Below are positions 34,829 to 43,471 of a stretch of DNA of 64,000 bases, in pieces (the stretch's first letter is position 1; each line of letters starts with the position of its first letter). The DNA is from Sphingopyxis flava (lineage in GTDB: Bacteria > Pseudomonadota > Alphaproteobacteria > Sphingomonadales > Sphingomonadaceae). The DNA lies in contig NZ_FUYP01000017.1 in assembly GCF_900168005.1 (NCBI RefSeq), forward strand, positions 1 through 64,000, in the 5' to 3' direction. The translations under genes and the position numbers were made by a program. The notes under the pieces were generated by a model, which saw nothing but the letters and a program-made list of their open reading frames with translations, did not search any database and was not told the DNA's origin.

Positions 34829-36538
34829 TTAGCCCTTCTTGCCCGCCTTCAGCGCCTCGCCAAGGATGTCGCCGAGCGAGGCACCCGAGTCCGAGGAACC
34901 ATATTGCGCAACGGCCTGCTTCTCTTCTGCGATCTGCATCGCCTTGACCGAGAAGTTCGGCTTTTTCGAACGATCGAAGCCAGCAACCATTGCATCGAAC
35001 TTCTGGCCGACCTGATAGCGATCGGGGCGCTGTTCGTCGCGGTCGCGGCCGAGGTCGGCGCGCTTGATGAAACCGGTCGCGCCATCGTCGCCTGCCTGCA
35101 CTTCGAGACCGTTGTCACGGACTTCAAGGACGGTGACGGTGACGACGTCGTTCTTCTTCAGCGAGCCCGCTGCGGCACCGGCGCCGATCGCGGGAGCACC
35201 CTTTTCAAGCTGCTTGATGCCAAGGCTGATGCGTTCCTTCTCGACGTCGACGTCGAGCACGACAACCTGAACCTGCTCGCCCTTGCGGTGGAGGTGCAGC
35301 GCTTCTTCGCCCGAGATGCCCCAGGCGATGTCCGACATGTGGACCATGCCGTCGACGTCGCCGGGCAGGCCGACGAACAGGCCGAACTCGGTCGCGTTCT
35401 TGACTTCGCCCTCGACGACGCTGCCAACCGGGTGCGCTTCTGCAAAGGCGCCCCAGGGGTTCGACTGCGCCTGCTTGAGGCCAAGCGAAATGCGGCGCTT
35501 TTCGCTGTCAACTTCGAGGACGATGACCTCGACTTCCTGGCTGGTCGAAACGATCTTGCCGGGATGGACGTTCTTCTTGACCCACGACATTTCGCTGACG
35601 TGGACGAGGCCCTCGATGCCGGGCTCGAGCTCGACGAACGCGCCGTAATCGGTGATGTTCGTGACCGTTCCCTTGAGTTTCGCCCCGACTGGATATTTGG
35701 CGGCAACGCCTTCCCAGGGATCGCTCTCGAGCTGCTTCATGCCGAGGCTGATGCGCTGCGTGTCGCGGTTGATGCGGATGATCTGGACGCGGACGGTGTC
35801 ACCGATGTTGATGACTTCGCTCGGATGGTTGACGCGCTTGTAGCTCATGTCGGTGACATGGAGCAGGCCATCGATGCCGCCGAGGTCGACGAACGCACCA
35901 TAATCGGTGATGTTCTTGACCGCGCCTTCGATGATCTGACCTTCTTCCAGGTTCTGGATGAGGCCCGAGCGCTGTTCAGCGCGCGTTTCCTCGAGGATGG
36001 CGCGGCGCGACACGACGATGTTGCCGCGCCGGCGATCCATCTTGAGGATCTGGAAGGGCTGCGGCAGGTCCATGAGCGGGCCGACGTCGCGAACCGGGCG
36101 GATATCGACCTGCGAACCCGGAAGGAAGGCGACGGCGCCGCCGAGATCGACGGTGAAGCCGCCCTTGACGCGGCCGAAGATAACGCCTTCGACACGGGCT
36201 TCCTTGTTGAATTCTTCTTCGAGGCGGTCCCAGGCGGCTTCGCGGCGGGCGCGATCGCGGGACAGCATGGTTTCGCCATTGGCGTTTTCGACGCGGTCGA
36301 CATAAACTTCGACTTCGTCACCGATCTTGAGATCGGCCTTCTGGCCCGGCATGGCGAACTCGCGAAGCGGCACGCGGCCTTCGCTCTTCAGGCCAATGTC
36401 GATCACTGCCAGGTCATTTTCGATTCCGGTCACGGTGCCTTTGACAACGCGGCCTTCAAAGCCGCCGTCGGCGCCGCCCAGCGATTCATCGAGCATCGCG
36501 GCGAAATCGTCGCGCGTCGGAAAAGCCGTAGAGGCCAT
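34829..36538 (-). CDS. rpsA: 30S ribosomal protein S1
   Basis: 569 residues with six S1 (OB-fold) repeats. Examples are VKGTVTGIENDLAVIDIGLKSEGRVPLREF near the N-terminus and later copies with GAVKNITDYGAFVDLGGIDGLLHVTDMSY and GTVTNITDYGAFVELEPGIEGLVHVSEMSW. The protein brings mRNA to the 30S subunit. A long leader with a terminator-like hairpin precedes it. The very long open frames on the opposite strand here follow from the GC-rich codon pattern and are not genes. Confidence 0.97.
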   Translation of the reverse strand: MASTAFPTRDDFAAMLDESLGGADGGFEGRVVKGTVTGIENDLAVIDIGLKSEGRVPLREFAMPGQKADLKIGDEVEVYVDRVENANGETMLSRDRARREAAWDRLEEEFNKEARVEGVIFGRVKGGFTVDLGGAVAFLPGSQVDIRPVRDVGPLMDLPQPFQILKMDRRRGNIVVSRRAILEETRAEQRSGLIQNLEEGQIIEGAVKNITDYGAFVDLGGIDGLLHVTDMSYKRVNHPSEVINIGDTVRVQIIRINRDTQRISLGMKQLESDPWEGVAAKYPVGAKLKGTVTNITDYGAFVELEPGIEGLVHVSEMSWVKKNVHPGKIVSTSQEVEVIVLEVDSEKRRISLGLKQAQSNPWGAFAEAHPVGSVVEGEVKNATEFGLFVGLPGDVDGMVHMSDIAWGISGEEALHLHRKGEQVQVVVLDVDVEKERISLGIKQLEKGAPAIGAGAAAGSLKKNDVVTVTVLEVRDNGLEVQAGDDGATGFIKRADLGRDRDEQRPDRYQVGQKFDAMVAGFDRSKKPNFSVKAMQIAEEKQAVAQYGSSDSGASLGDILGEALKAGKKG

Positions 36539-36669
36539 ATGGGTTTGTCCTTACATCATTGTTCCGGCCAAGCGGTTGGTTCCGCTGGTCTTTTGGCCGA
36601 TCCGTCCCGTCTGCCGGATGCAAGTCGGGACATCCGCGGGAACGGCGTCGCGGCGGGCGCAGGCAAAGC

Positions 36670-36703
36670 AAAAGGGGCGCGACAGGTGCGCCCTGTCACG
36701 CCC
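36670..36703 (-). promoter_or_regulatory. rpsA: rpsA leader attenuator-like hairpin
   Basis: On the minus strand, GGGCG-T-GACAGG and CCTGTC-G-CGCCC pair across a 5-base loop (36675-36703), immediately followed by CTTTTGCTTT. This is an intrinsic-terminator shape placed between the predicted rpsA promoter and its start codon, about 135 bases before the ATG. A second small hairpin, GCTCC/GGAGC, lies just upstream. Attenuation control of S1 synthesis is inferred. Confidence 0.55.
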
Positions 36704-36768
36704 GACGCTCCTTTGGAGCGGCGGCCAAGCTGCGCCGCAACCGGCAAAATCGCCCGTTGGACGCGGCG

Positions 36769-36797
36769 CATATATGAGGGAACGGCCCGAGAAGCAA
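36769..36797 (-). promoter_or_regulatory. rpsA: rpsA promoter
   Basis: Minus-strand TTGCTT (36797-36792), a 17-base spacer and TATATG (36774-36769). It gives a leader of about 225 nt. The rest of 36539-36864 holds no gene. Confidence 0.6.
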
Positions 36798-36864
36798 GGC
36801 GAAAGGACGGGTAAACGCCATCGTAAGACCTGGGCGATAGATCTGCCTCATCGAGGGGGATCTT

Positions 36865-38151
36865 ATGCAAAGGGAATCAGGCGGCCGGTTCGCCGATCAG
36901 ACGGTCGAGGCACGGTTTCAGGTTGCCGCGCGCACACTGCGGCTGCCCTTCGTGCGTATCTACGGCGTGCTCTTCATGCTCGTCGCGCTCGCCTACACGA
37001 TCGCGAACCCGATGTTCCTGAACCTTTCTGATACCGCGGCGCTCGCCTTGCTTTTGGGATGCACCTTGCTTCTTGCGGGGGCTTATGTCGGCTCGACCTT
37101 CTGGCCCTCCTATATCGAGCAGCCAGCAATTGATTTTGCGGCGCTCCTCGGGATCATGTTCCTTGTTGGACATATCAACCTCGTTCTTTTCGACGAGCTC
37201 ATCGACATGCACGAGGACATGCATGCCGTTGGCGTCATCAACCGCCTTTCGGTTAGCGCCTTTGCGGCTGTTGCCCTTGCGGGCCGGCCGCGGCTCTTCC
37301 TGCTGTGGCTCGCGCTCGACTTCACGGTCTTCCTGGCCACAGTCCTGCCAGTGCAAAGCCATAGCGCCGGGCTGTGGTACGCGCTGCTCAGCTATGGGAG
37401 CGGCGCCATGATCATGATCGCGATCAACCTCGCGATTGATCGCTCGAGCCGGGGCGCCTTTGCACTTTCCGAAGCCCTCGAGGCCGAGCGCCGGAAGAAT
37501 GAGGAGCTGGTCTACAATATGCTGCCACCCGCGGCCGTCGAACGGATCCGCGACGGGCGAATGGTTGCCGATGCCTATGCCGATGCGAGCGTGATTTTCA
37601 TCGATATGGTGGGCTTCACGAGGCTCGCAAAGCGCGTCTCGCCCGGGCATCTCGTCGAGGTGCTCAACGCCTTCTTCAACCATGCCGATGCCTGCGCGGC
37701 AAAGCGCGGGGTCGAAAAGGTCAAGACGATCGGCGACGCCTATCTCGCCATCGCAGGCGGCAATGTAACGAGCGGCAACAGTGCAGACGCCGCCATAGCC
37801 TTCGCGCGCGACGTGCTGGCAGGGGTATGCGACCTCCAGGCGGTCGCGGGCACCGACTTGGGTCTGCGCGCTGGCATCCACAGCGGCCCCGTCGTCGGCG
37901 GGGTGATCGGGGCGACCCGAATGGCTTATGACTATTGGGGCGAGACCGTAAACATGGCAGCACGGCTCGAAGGAACGGCGCCGGTCAATGGCATCGCGAT
38001 TTCGGAAAGCACGTGGCTGCGCGCGCGGGATCGCGCCGATTTTGGTCCGCCGCATACCGAGATGCTGAAAGGGGTGGGTGAAACCTGTGTCTATCATGCG
38101 CCCGCGGCGCCGGAGCGCGCGCGCCTGCCCGAGTTCAACTGGGTCGCCTGA
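36865..38151 (+). CDS. class III adenylate/guanylate cyclase with membrane domain
   Basis: 428 residues. Six hydrophobic helices (about 28-195) are followed by a short coiled linker (EALEAERRKNEELVYNMLPP) and a class III catalytic domain. The two metal aspartates are in VIFIDMVGFT and KTIGDAYLA; GLRAGIHSGPVVGGVIG and YDYWGETVNMAARLE are also intact. It makes cAMP (or cGMP) in response to an unknown membrane signal. It sits on the opposite strand between cmk and rpsA and overlaps the end of cmk by 17 bases. Confidence 0.9.
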   Translation: MQRESGGRFADQTVEARFQVAARTLRLPFVRIYGVLFMLVALAYTIANPMFLNLSDTAALALLLGCTLLLAGAYVGSTFWPSYIEQPAIDFAALLGIMFLVGHINLVLFDELIDMHEDMHAVGVINRLSVSAFAAVALAGRPRLFLLWLALDFTVFLATVLPVQSHSAGLWYALLSYGSGAMIMIAINLAIDRSSRGAFALSEALEAERRKNEELVYNMLPPAAVERIRDGRMVADAYADASVIFIDMVGFTRLAKRVSPGHLVEVLNAFFNHADACAAKRGVEKVKTIGDAYLAIAGGNVTSGNSADAAIAFARDVLAGVCDLQAVAGTDLGLRAGIHSGPVVGGVIGATRMAYDYWGETVNMAARLEGTAPVNGIAISESTWLRARDRADFGPPHTEMLKGVGETCVYHAPAAPERARLPEFNWVA

Positions 38152-38764
38152 CCTTTTCGCTCACGAAAGCGATTGCCGCTGCGATCGCTTCATCTACCCC
38201 CATGTCGCTGTTGTCGAGGAGCAAAGCGTCCTCGGCGCGAAGGAGCGGCGCGTCGGCGCGGCCCGTATCGCGCGCGTCGCGCGCGTGGACATCGGCGAGC
38301 ACGGCCTCGTAGCTCACCTCGACCCCGCGCTCCAGCATTTCGGCGTGGCGGCGACGCGCGCGCTCTTCGGGCGTTGCCGTGACGAACAGCTTCGCGTCGG
38401 CGTGCGGCGCGATAACCGTGCCGATGTCACGTCCGTCGAGCACCGCGCCGCCCGGCTGGTTTGCAAAATCGACCTGGCGCTGAAGCAGCGCGCGGCGCAC
38501 CTCCGCGTGAACCGACACCCGGCTGGCGAGGCTGCCGGTGCTTTCGTAGCGCAGCGCGGGGTCATCGAGAAGGCTGGCGGGAAAATCGCAGGCCTCTAGC
38601 GCGTCGGCGGCATTGTCGGGGTCGCCATGGTTAAGCTGCGTCTGATAGCCGACCGCGCGATAGAGCAGGCCCGTGTCCAGCACCGGCAGCCCGAAATGGG
38701 CCGCCAGCGCCCGTGCGATCGTGCCCTTGCCCGAAGCGGTGGGGCCGTCGACAGCGATGATCAC
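38135..38764 (-). CDS. cmk: cytidylate kinase
   Basis: 209 residues. The P-loop is [15 protein letters not shown], then [46 protein letters not shown] and [14 protein letters not shown]. It phosphorylates CMP/dCMP to the diphosphates. Its start overlaps the aroA stop by 4 bases, the common aroA-cmk coupling. rpsA, normally next, is separated here by the cyclase gene. Confidence 0.96.
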   Translation of the reverse strand: MIIAVDGPTASGKGTIARALAAHFGLPVLDTGLLYRAVGYQTQLNHGDPDNAADALEACDFPASLLDDPALRYESTGSLASRVSVHAEVRRALLQRQVDFANQPGGAVLDGRDIGTVIAPHADAKLFVTATPEERARRRHAEMLERGVEVSYEAVLADVHARDARDTGRADAPLLRAEDALLLDNSDMGVDEAIAAAIAFVSEKVRRPS

Positions 38765-40089
38765 GGCTGCAGACCCGCGAGCAAAGCTTCGAAATTGGGA
38801 AAACTCGTCGCCACAGGTGCCATGTCGTCGATCTCGACCGGCGCCTTGCTGACGAGGCCCGCAATTGCGAAGCTCATGCAGATGCGGTGGTCGAGGTGGC
38901 CTGCGATCAGTGCGCCGCCGGGCAGGGGCTCGCCGCCGCTGCCGTCGATAACGAGGCCGTCCGCGCTTTCTTCGGCGCGGGCGCCTATCGCCTCGAGCCC
39001 CGCGGCCATGACCGCGAGCCGGTCGCTTTCCTTGACGCGCAGTTCGTCAAGGCCCGTCGTGACCGTGCGTCCTTGCGCGAGCGCGGCGGCAACAAAAAAG
39101 ATCGGAAACTCATCGATCATGCTCGGTGCGACTGCGGGGTCGACCTCGATCCCTCTGAGCGCGCTGTGGCGCACGTGGAGGTCTGCAACCGGCTCTCCCC
39201 CGACTTCGCGCGCGCCGAGCAGAGCGATGTCACCGCCCATCTGCCGGAGAATGTCGATAAGGCCGGCGCGCGTCGGATTGAGGCCCACATTGAGGATGGT
39301 GACGTCCGAACCGGGAACGAGGAGCGCTGCGACGAGGAAGAAGGCGGCCGACGAGGGGTCGCCGGGCACGACAATCGTCTGCGGCTTCAGCTCGGCCTCG
39401 CCAAGGATGCGGATATGCCGCGCGCCGTCGCTGTCCGTGTCAACGCTGAGCTCGGCGCCGAAAGCCTGGAGCATGCGCTCGCTATGATCGCGTGTCGGGA
39501 CCGGCTCGATTACCTCGGTGATCCCGGCTGTATTAAGTGCGGCGAGCAGTACGGCGCTCTTCACCTGCGCCGAGGCCATCGGCAGGCGATAGGCAAGGGG
39601 GATGGCGGGCGCGAGCCCGCGGACCATCAGCGGCAGGCGGCCTCCGGGCGAGGCGACTATGTCGGCGCCCATTTGCGAAAGCGGGTCGATGACGCGTCCC
39701 ATGGGGCGCCCCGAGAGGCTGGCATCGCCCGTAAAGGTCACGGTGATCGGATGGCTCGCAACAAGGCCCATGAGGAGACGGGTCGAGGTGCCGCTGTTCC
39801 CCATGTCGAGCGCGCCCGCTGGCTGAAGCAGGCTGCCCACACCGACGCCGGCGATCTCCCAGGCGCCTTCGCCTGTCCGCTCGATCCGCGCGCCCATGGC
39901 GCGCATCGCCGCTGCGGTGGCAAGGACGTCATGACCTTCGAGCAGTCCGGTCACGCGGCTCGTGCCCACGGCGAGCGCGGACAGCATCAAGGCGCGGTGC
40001 GAGATGCTCTTGTCGCCGGGTATGGTGATCCGGCCGGTGAGCGGCGGGGACGCGCAAAAGCGGCGCGGGCTGGAGAGGGGATCGGTCAT
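38761..40089 (-). CDS. aroA: 3-phosphoshikimate 1-carboxyvinyltransferase (EPSP synthase)
   Basis: 442 residues from the ATG at 40089. Signatures are [34 protein letters not shown] (the GNSGT substrate loop), [66 protein letters not shown] and [16 protein letters not shown]. The shikimate-pathway step before chorismate. The loop Gly-x8-Pro region reads like class II enzymes of soil bacteria rather than the enterobacterial class, by general pattern only. Confidence 0.96.
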   Translation of the reverse strand: MTDPLSSPRRFCASPPLTGRITIPGDKSISHRALMLSALAVGTSRVTGLLEGHDVLATAAAMRAMGARIERTGEGAWEIAGVGVGSLLQPAGALDMGNSGTSTRLLMGLVASHPITVTFTGDASLSGRPMGRVIDPLSQMGADIVASPGGRLPLMVRGLAPAIPLAYRLPMASAQVKSAVLLAALNTAGITEVIEPVPTRDHSERMLQAFGAELSVDTDSDGARHIRILGEAELKPQTIVVPGDPSSAAFFLVAALLVPGSDVTILNVGLNPTRAGLIDILRQMGGDIALLGAREVGGEPVADLHVRHSALRGIEVDPAVAPSMIDEFPIFFVAAALAQGRTVTTGLDELRVKESDRLAVMAAGLEAIGARAEESADGLVIDGSGGEPLPGGALIAGHLDHRICMSFAIAGLVSKAPVEIDDMAPVATSFPNFEALLAGLQP

Positions 40090-40214
40090 GGCGCCGCGCT
40101 TTTGACAGCAGCCCGACAATCTGGCAAGGCGCACGCCGATTTGATGGATCGGCCACGACGTGGTGATTTTCTTCCAAAATTATCTGACTGTTTTCAGTTG
40201 TTTAAGAGGCTTGT

Positions 40215-40538
40215 ATGATAAAAGCTGAATGGGGCACGAAACGCAGCTGCCCGAAATGCGCCACCCGATTCTATGATCTGACCAACGACGATCCCGTTAC
40301 CTGCATCAATTGCGGCTACGCCTGGATCCCGGAATCGGTGCTCAAATCGAAGCAGCCGATGCCGTTCGAAGAGGCTGAGAAGCCCGGCAAGGTGAGCAAG
40401 GAAACCGAGTCTGACGACGATCTGGATCTGGACGTCGATGTCGACGAAGACAGCGATTCACCCGATAACGACGTCGATCTTGGCGGCGACGACGATCTTG
40501 GCGTTGCGACCGGCGACGACGAGGACGACGAAAGCTGA
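40215..40538 (+). CDS. TIGR02300 family zinc-ribbon protein with acidic tail
   Basis: 107 residues. The N-terminus has two CxxC pairs (Cys12, Cys15, Cys30, Cys33) around FYDLTNDDPVTC, a zinc ribbon. The last 45 residues are almost all Asp, Glu, Ser and Val. This is the alphaproteobacterial TIGR02300 family (FYDL...P..C), whose role is not established; the acidic tail suggests nucleic-acid mimicry or protein binding. It is divergent from aroA. Confidence 0.88.
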   Translation: MIKAEWGTKRSCPKCATRFYDLTNDDPVTCINCGYAWIPESVLKSKQPMPFEEAEKPGKVSKETESDDDLDLDVDVDEDSDSPDNDVDLGGDDDLGVATGDDEDDES

Positions 40539-40549
40539 CCGAAAGGCGG

Positions 40550-40585
40550 GGGGCCAAAAAAGCATCGCTTGATGCATTTGGCCCC
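40550..40585 (+). terminator. hairpin after the TIGR02300 gene
   Basis: GGGGCCAAA (40550-40558) pairs with TTTGGCCCC (40577-40585). An inner stem GCATC/GATGC with loop GCTT sits within it. It lies 12 bases after the stop codon, with only a short TT beyond it, so termination may be partial. Its centre overlaps the predicted tRNA-Ala promoter. Confidence 0.5.
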
Positions 40586-40596
40586 TTGCATATAGG
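40569..40596 (+). promoter_or_regulatory. probable tRNA-Ala promoter
   Basis: TTGATG (40569-40574), a 16-base spacer and TATAGG (40591-40596). Transcription would begin about 55 bases before the mature tRNA. Confidence 0.4.
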
Positions 40597-40658
40597 ACGC
40601 GCGCTGGTAAAGGCGGCGTCCCGATCGCACGACCCAGAGCGATCCTGAAAAATGGCAT

Positions 40659-40734
<76 letters not shown>

Positions 40735-40895
40735 TTTTCCCACCTTCCCATCACATTGAAATGCTTTCCTTGGAAAGCCGGCCATCTTTTGCGACCCCAT
40801 GGGGATGTGGAAAGATGGTGGCTCCCATTTTTGCTGATGTTCGCTCTCGAATGAGCCAGATGCTCTCCGCCTCAAGATGAACGGAGGAGGATGCG

Positions 40896-41126
40896 ATGGA
40901 TCTCGGGCTGGCTGGCAAGAAAGTGATCATGAACGGCGGCGCGCACGGTTTGGGGCTTGCCGCGCTCAAGATTTTCGCTGCCGAGGGCGCCGACGTCGCC
41001 TTTTTTTCGCGCGATGCCGAGAAAGTGGCGGCCGCGGTCGCGTCGATCGACGCGGCGGGGCCGGGCAAGGTGTTCGGTGAACAGTTCGACATGACGGACA
41101 ATGCCGACGGCTATCGGGCCTGGCTC
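40896..41126 (+). pseudogene. truncated short-chain dehydrogenase (N-terminal 77 residues)
   Basis: Starts with GGAGGAGG and ATG, then MDLGLAGKKVIMNGGAHGLG, an SDR glycine-rich dinucleotide loop. It continues through FFSRDAEKVAAAVASI and the DNADGYRAWL segment, then homology stops abruptly. The catalytic Ser-Tyr-Lys part is absent. The frame stays open into the downstream small-protein gene, giving a continuous 205-codon frame, which is probably accidental. It reads as the remnant left by a deletion next to tRNA-Ala. Confidence 0.65.
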
Positions 41127-41276
41127 GATCCGCGCCGTCTTTCCGCGCGGGATCTTCGCGCCGCCTTCGCCATGTGCCGTGCTGATTTGCCGGTGAAGCG
41201 AGCTGTCGGCGGGGATCGAGTGTCTCGCATGTTCGTTACTTCGGCTGACGCAACGGTCCAGCAGACGGAGAAACAT

Positions 41277-41513
41277 ATGACCCTGTTCAAGAAAGCGGCG
41301 CTCGCGCTCGTCGCCACATCGATGGTCGCTGCGCCCGTGACGGCCTCGGCGGCGCAAGCCTATAGCGGTGTCTCCGCAGTGTCGGCGAGCAGCGGTCAGA
41401 GCAAGCTTGAGGGTAATTCGAGCTGGCTGATCGGCCTTCTTGGTCTATTGGCCGGTATCACGGCAATCATCATCATCGCCGATAACGATGATGACGCGCC
41501 TGTCAGCCCCTGA
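41277..41513 (+). CDS. small exported/membrane protein
   Basis: 78 residues from the ATG at 41277, with GGAG six bases upstream. The N-terminal signal peptide is LFKKAALALVATSMVAAPVTASAAQ. Then comes a Ser/Gly-rich linker, and a C-terminal membrane helix NSSWLIGLLGLLAGITAIIIIADNDDDAPVSP with a short acidic end. This signal-linker-helix-acidic-tail layout is common among unassigned sphingomonad proteins. No known function. It is followed by a good terminator. Confidence 0.75.
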   Translation: MTLFKKAALALVATSMVAAPVTASAAQAYSGVSAVSASSGQSKLEGNSSWLIGLLGLLAGITAIIIIADNDDDAPVSP

Positions 41514-41538
41514 GCCAGGGCCATCGTGAGCAATTCAG

Positions 41539-41570
41539 GACGCCGCGCTACTGCGCGGCGTCTTCCGTTT
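41539..41570 (+). terminator. rho-independent terminator overlapping the end of the Rrf2 gene
   Basis: GACGCCGCGC (41539-41548), loop TACT, GCGCGGCGTC (41553-41562), then TTCCGTTT. It terminates the small exported protein gene and encodes the last codons of the convergent Rrf2 gene. Confidence 0.7.
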
Positions 41571-41994
41571 CGAACAAGGGCTCCATACGGATCGGGTCGG
41601 CAAGCGTGATCCTGTCGAGGATCGCGGCCGTATCGTCGCGCACCTTGAGCATCAGGCTGCGCATCCGGCATTCCTTTTCAGGCAGGCAATTCTTGCAATG
41701 TTCGTGCGCGTTACGGCTCGCGCACGGCACAAGCGCAAGCGATCCGCGCGTCAGCCGAACGAGGTCGCCATAGCTGATATCGATCGGGGGCAGCGCGAGC
41801 TGATAGCCTCCGTCGCGGCCCCGCTGCGATATCAATAGCCCCTCGCGTGCCATTTCCGACAGGATCACGGTCAGGAATTTGGGGGGGATATTCTGCGCTT
41901 CCGCAATGTCGGCCAGTTGCACCTGACCCTTGCCCCAATGGTCGGCGAGGTGCTGGAAGGCGCGGATGGTGTAGCGGGTCTTCTGCGAGAGCAT
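41548..41994 (-). CDS. Rrf2-family transcriptional regulator
   Basis: 148 residues from the ATG at 41994 (LSQKTRYTIRAFQHLAD is the normal Rrf2 start). The winged HTH includes IAEAQNIPPKFLTVILSEMAREGLLISQRGRDGGYQLA. Four cysteines (Cys91, 100, 103, 109) near LVPCASRNAHEHCKNCLPEKEC could bind an iron-sulfur cluster, as in IscR, NsrR or RirA. It is distinct from the NsrR-type protein near nirK. Target and signal unknown; iron-sulfur or cysteine status is plausible. Confidence 0.85.
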   Translation of the reverse strand: MLSQKTRYTIRAFQHLADHWGKGQVQLADIAEAQNIPPKFLTVILSEMAREGLLISQRGRDGGYQLALPPIDISYGDLVRLTRGSLALVPCASRNAHEHCKNCLPEKECRMRSLMLKVRDDTAAILDRITLADPIRMEPLFETEDAAQ

Positions 41995-42127
41995 GGCCCG
42001 TTGTCTGAGCCAGTTTGGCGATAATTTCAACCGGCTGGCATGACAATCTTTGTGCCATTGATCGAAATCACAGCGGCGACTAGATTCCGCGCTATAAGCA
42101 AGGCCTCAACAGGTCCGGGAGCAGCGC

Positions 42128-42691
42128 ATGAGACGATATTATTTCATTCCCGCCTGGGCGGCGATCGCAGCGATGGCGGTCACGCCTGCGCAGGCGCAAT
42201 TCGGCAGCATTCTGCGCAAGGTCGCGACGCCGACACCCAGCCCCGACAGCAGCGAGGACAATGGCGGCTGTCCCAAGGGCAAGAAGGGCAGCCGGGCGGG
42301 GCGGAATATCCTCGGCGGCGTCCTGAACGAAGCGATCGGAAGCGCGGCGAGCAAGGCCGGCGTCTACAGCTATGTCCCGATATCCGAAGTCAGCGACACG
42401 CTCACCAACGCTATCGCCTGCAAGCTCGACCCCGCCGAGCAGGTCCAGGCGGCCAAGGCGACCGAAGAAGCGGTGCGCGGCGAGGAAGTCGGATCGACGG
42501 CTAGCTGGACGAGCGAAACGCGCGAGAATGTGAGCGGAACATCGACGATCATCGCGCGCAACGACGAGGCGGGCGGACGCCAGTGCATCAATGTCACCGA
42601 TTTCATCATCGTCGATGGCGAGGAAACGCGCGCGACAAAGCGCATGTGCCGCGAACCTGGCCAGCCGCGCTATACGCTGGCGCAGGCATGA
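42128..42691 (+). CDS. secreted protein with surface-antigen-like C-terminus
   Basis: 187 residues with a signal peptide (YYFIPAWAAIAAMAVTPAQAQ). The middle GGVLNEAIGSAASKAGVYSYVPISEVSDTLTNAIACKLDPAEQVQAAKATEEAVRGEEVGSTASW leads to a beta-rich C-terminus with ENVSGTSTIIARNDEAGGRQCINVTDFIIVDGEETRATKRMCREPGQP. The pattern of two cysteines around a beta-hairpin after a glutamine/alanine-rich segment is like the 17-kDa/RT0821-type surface antigens of alphaproteobacteria. Function unknown. It is coupled to the next gene by ATGA. Confidence 0.65.
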   Translation: MRRYYFIPAWAAIAAMAVTPAQAQFGSILRKVATPTPSPDSSEDNGGCPKGKKGSRAGRNILGGVLNEAIGSAASKAGVYSYVPISEVSDTLTNAIACKLDPAEQVQAAKATEEAVRGEEVGSTASWTSETRENVSGTSTIIARNDEAGGRQCINVTDFIIVDGEETRATKRMCREPGQPRYTLAQA

Positions 42692-43401
42692 AGCAGACAG
42701 CGCGCCTTGTCTTGGGCCTGGCGGCTCTGTTGACGCTCGGCGCGACACCGGCGAAGGATCCGGCCAATCCGACCTGTCCGCTGCACCCCAACTGGTCCGC
42801 CAATCCGACGATGGTGCTCACCCCTGTGGAGCGCGGCGGCGTCAAGATTCTGCTCGCCGAAGGGCGCGTCGATCCTGGTTTGCCCGAGCGGCTGAAAGCC
42901 GCTCTTGCGGCCAATCCCGACGTGACCGAAATCTGGCTGAGCTCACCGGGCGGCGACGCGCGCGCGGGCAACGCAGCGGGACGGGTTATCCGCTCGAACA
43001 TGGGTATCACGACCCGCATTCCCTCGGGCTGGGCCTGTTTCAGCGCGTGCAATTTCGTCTTCATGGGTGGAATCCCGCGCTATGTGGATCCGGGCGGATT
43101 GTTTATCGTCCATATGTTCACGCGTACGGGCGACCGGAGCACGATCGACATGAGCGTTGCAATGGGCACCGATGCAACCACCGAGCTCATCGGCGATGTC
43201 GAGCAGGATGCAGCGTTGCTCGCAAGCGAGGACAATGATTTCCTCATCAAGATGGGGGTGTCGCGCAAGCTTCTGACCGACGTCATGTACCAGCAAAAGG
43301 CGGTGAAGGGCAGCGGCCCCGACCAGTCGACCCGGCGTTGCCTGACGCGCGAAGAGGCATTGAAATACGGCGTCGACAGCAGCGACCCGGCCGGCGGCTG
43401 A
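42688..43401 (+). CDS. periplasmic ClpP-crotonase-fold protein (COG3904-like)
   Basis: 237 residues from the ATG at 42688, overlapping the upstream stop. A signal peptide is followed by TEIWLSSPGGDARAGNAAGRVIR, a ClpP-like oxyanion loop. Then come GWACFSACNFVFMGG (possible nucleophile serine in the CFSAC context) and RYVDPGGLFIVHMFTRTG (possible catalytic His). These match predicted periplasmic ClpP-fold proteins of COG3904. Proteolysis is unproven. The two surface proteins form one unit. Confidence 0.72.
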   Translation: MKQTARLVLGLAALLTLGATPAKDPANPTCPLHPNWSANPTMVLTPVERGGVKILLAEGRVDPGLPERLKAALAANPDVTEIWLSSPGGDARAGNAAGRVIRSNMGITTRIPSGWACFSACNFVFMGGIPRYVDPGGLFIVHMFTRTGDRSTIDMSVAMGTDATTELIGDVEQDAALLASEDNDFLIKMGVSRKLLTDVMYQQKAVKGSGPDQSTRRCLTREEALKYGVDSSDPAGG

Positions 43402-43416
43402 TCGATCGGCGCAAGG

Positions 43417-43444
43417 TTGCAAAGTGCAACGCTTGGCGTAGACT
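43417..43444 (+). promoter_or_regulatory. promoter of the HD-domain gene
   Basis: TTGCAA (43417-43422), 16 bases, TAGACT (43439-43444), 27 bases before the start codon. The -35 lies in a small inverted repeat GTTGC-N5-GCAAC (43416-43430). Confidence 0.45.
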
Positions 43445-43471
43445 GCCCGACTGGAATTGGGAGAGCCGCCA

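Noticed and set aside
34628..36814. A 728-codon open frame on the plus strand across rpsA
   Set aside because: It is the antisense shadow of a GC-rich, strongly biased ribosomal gene; it has no ribosome-binding site and its translation has low-complexity D/E/A runs mirroring S1 codons.
38887..40218. A 443-codon plus-strand frame opposite aroA
   Set aside because: All EPSP synthase motifs are on the minus strand; the plus frame is a compositional shadow.
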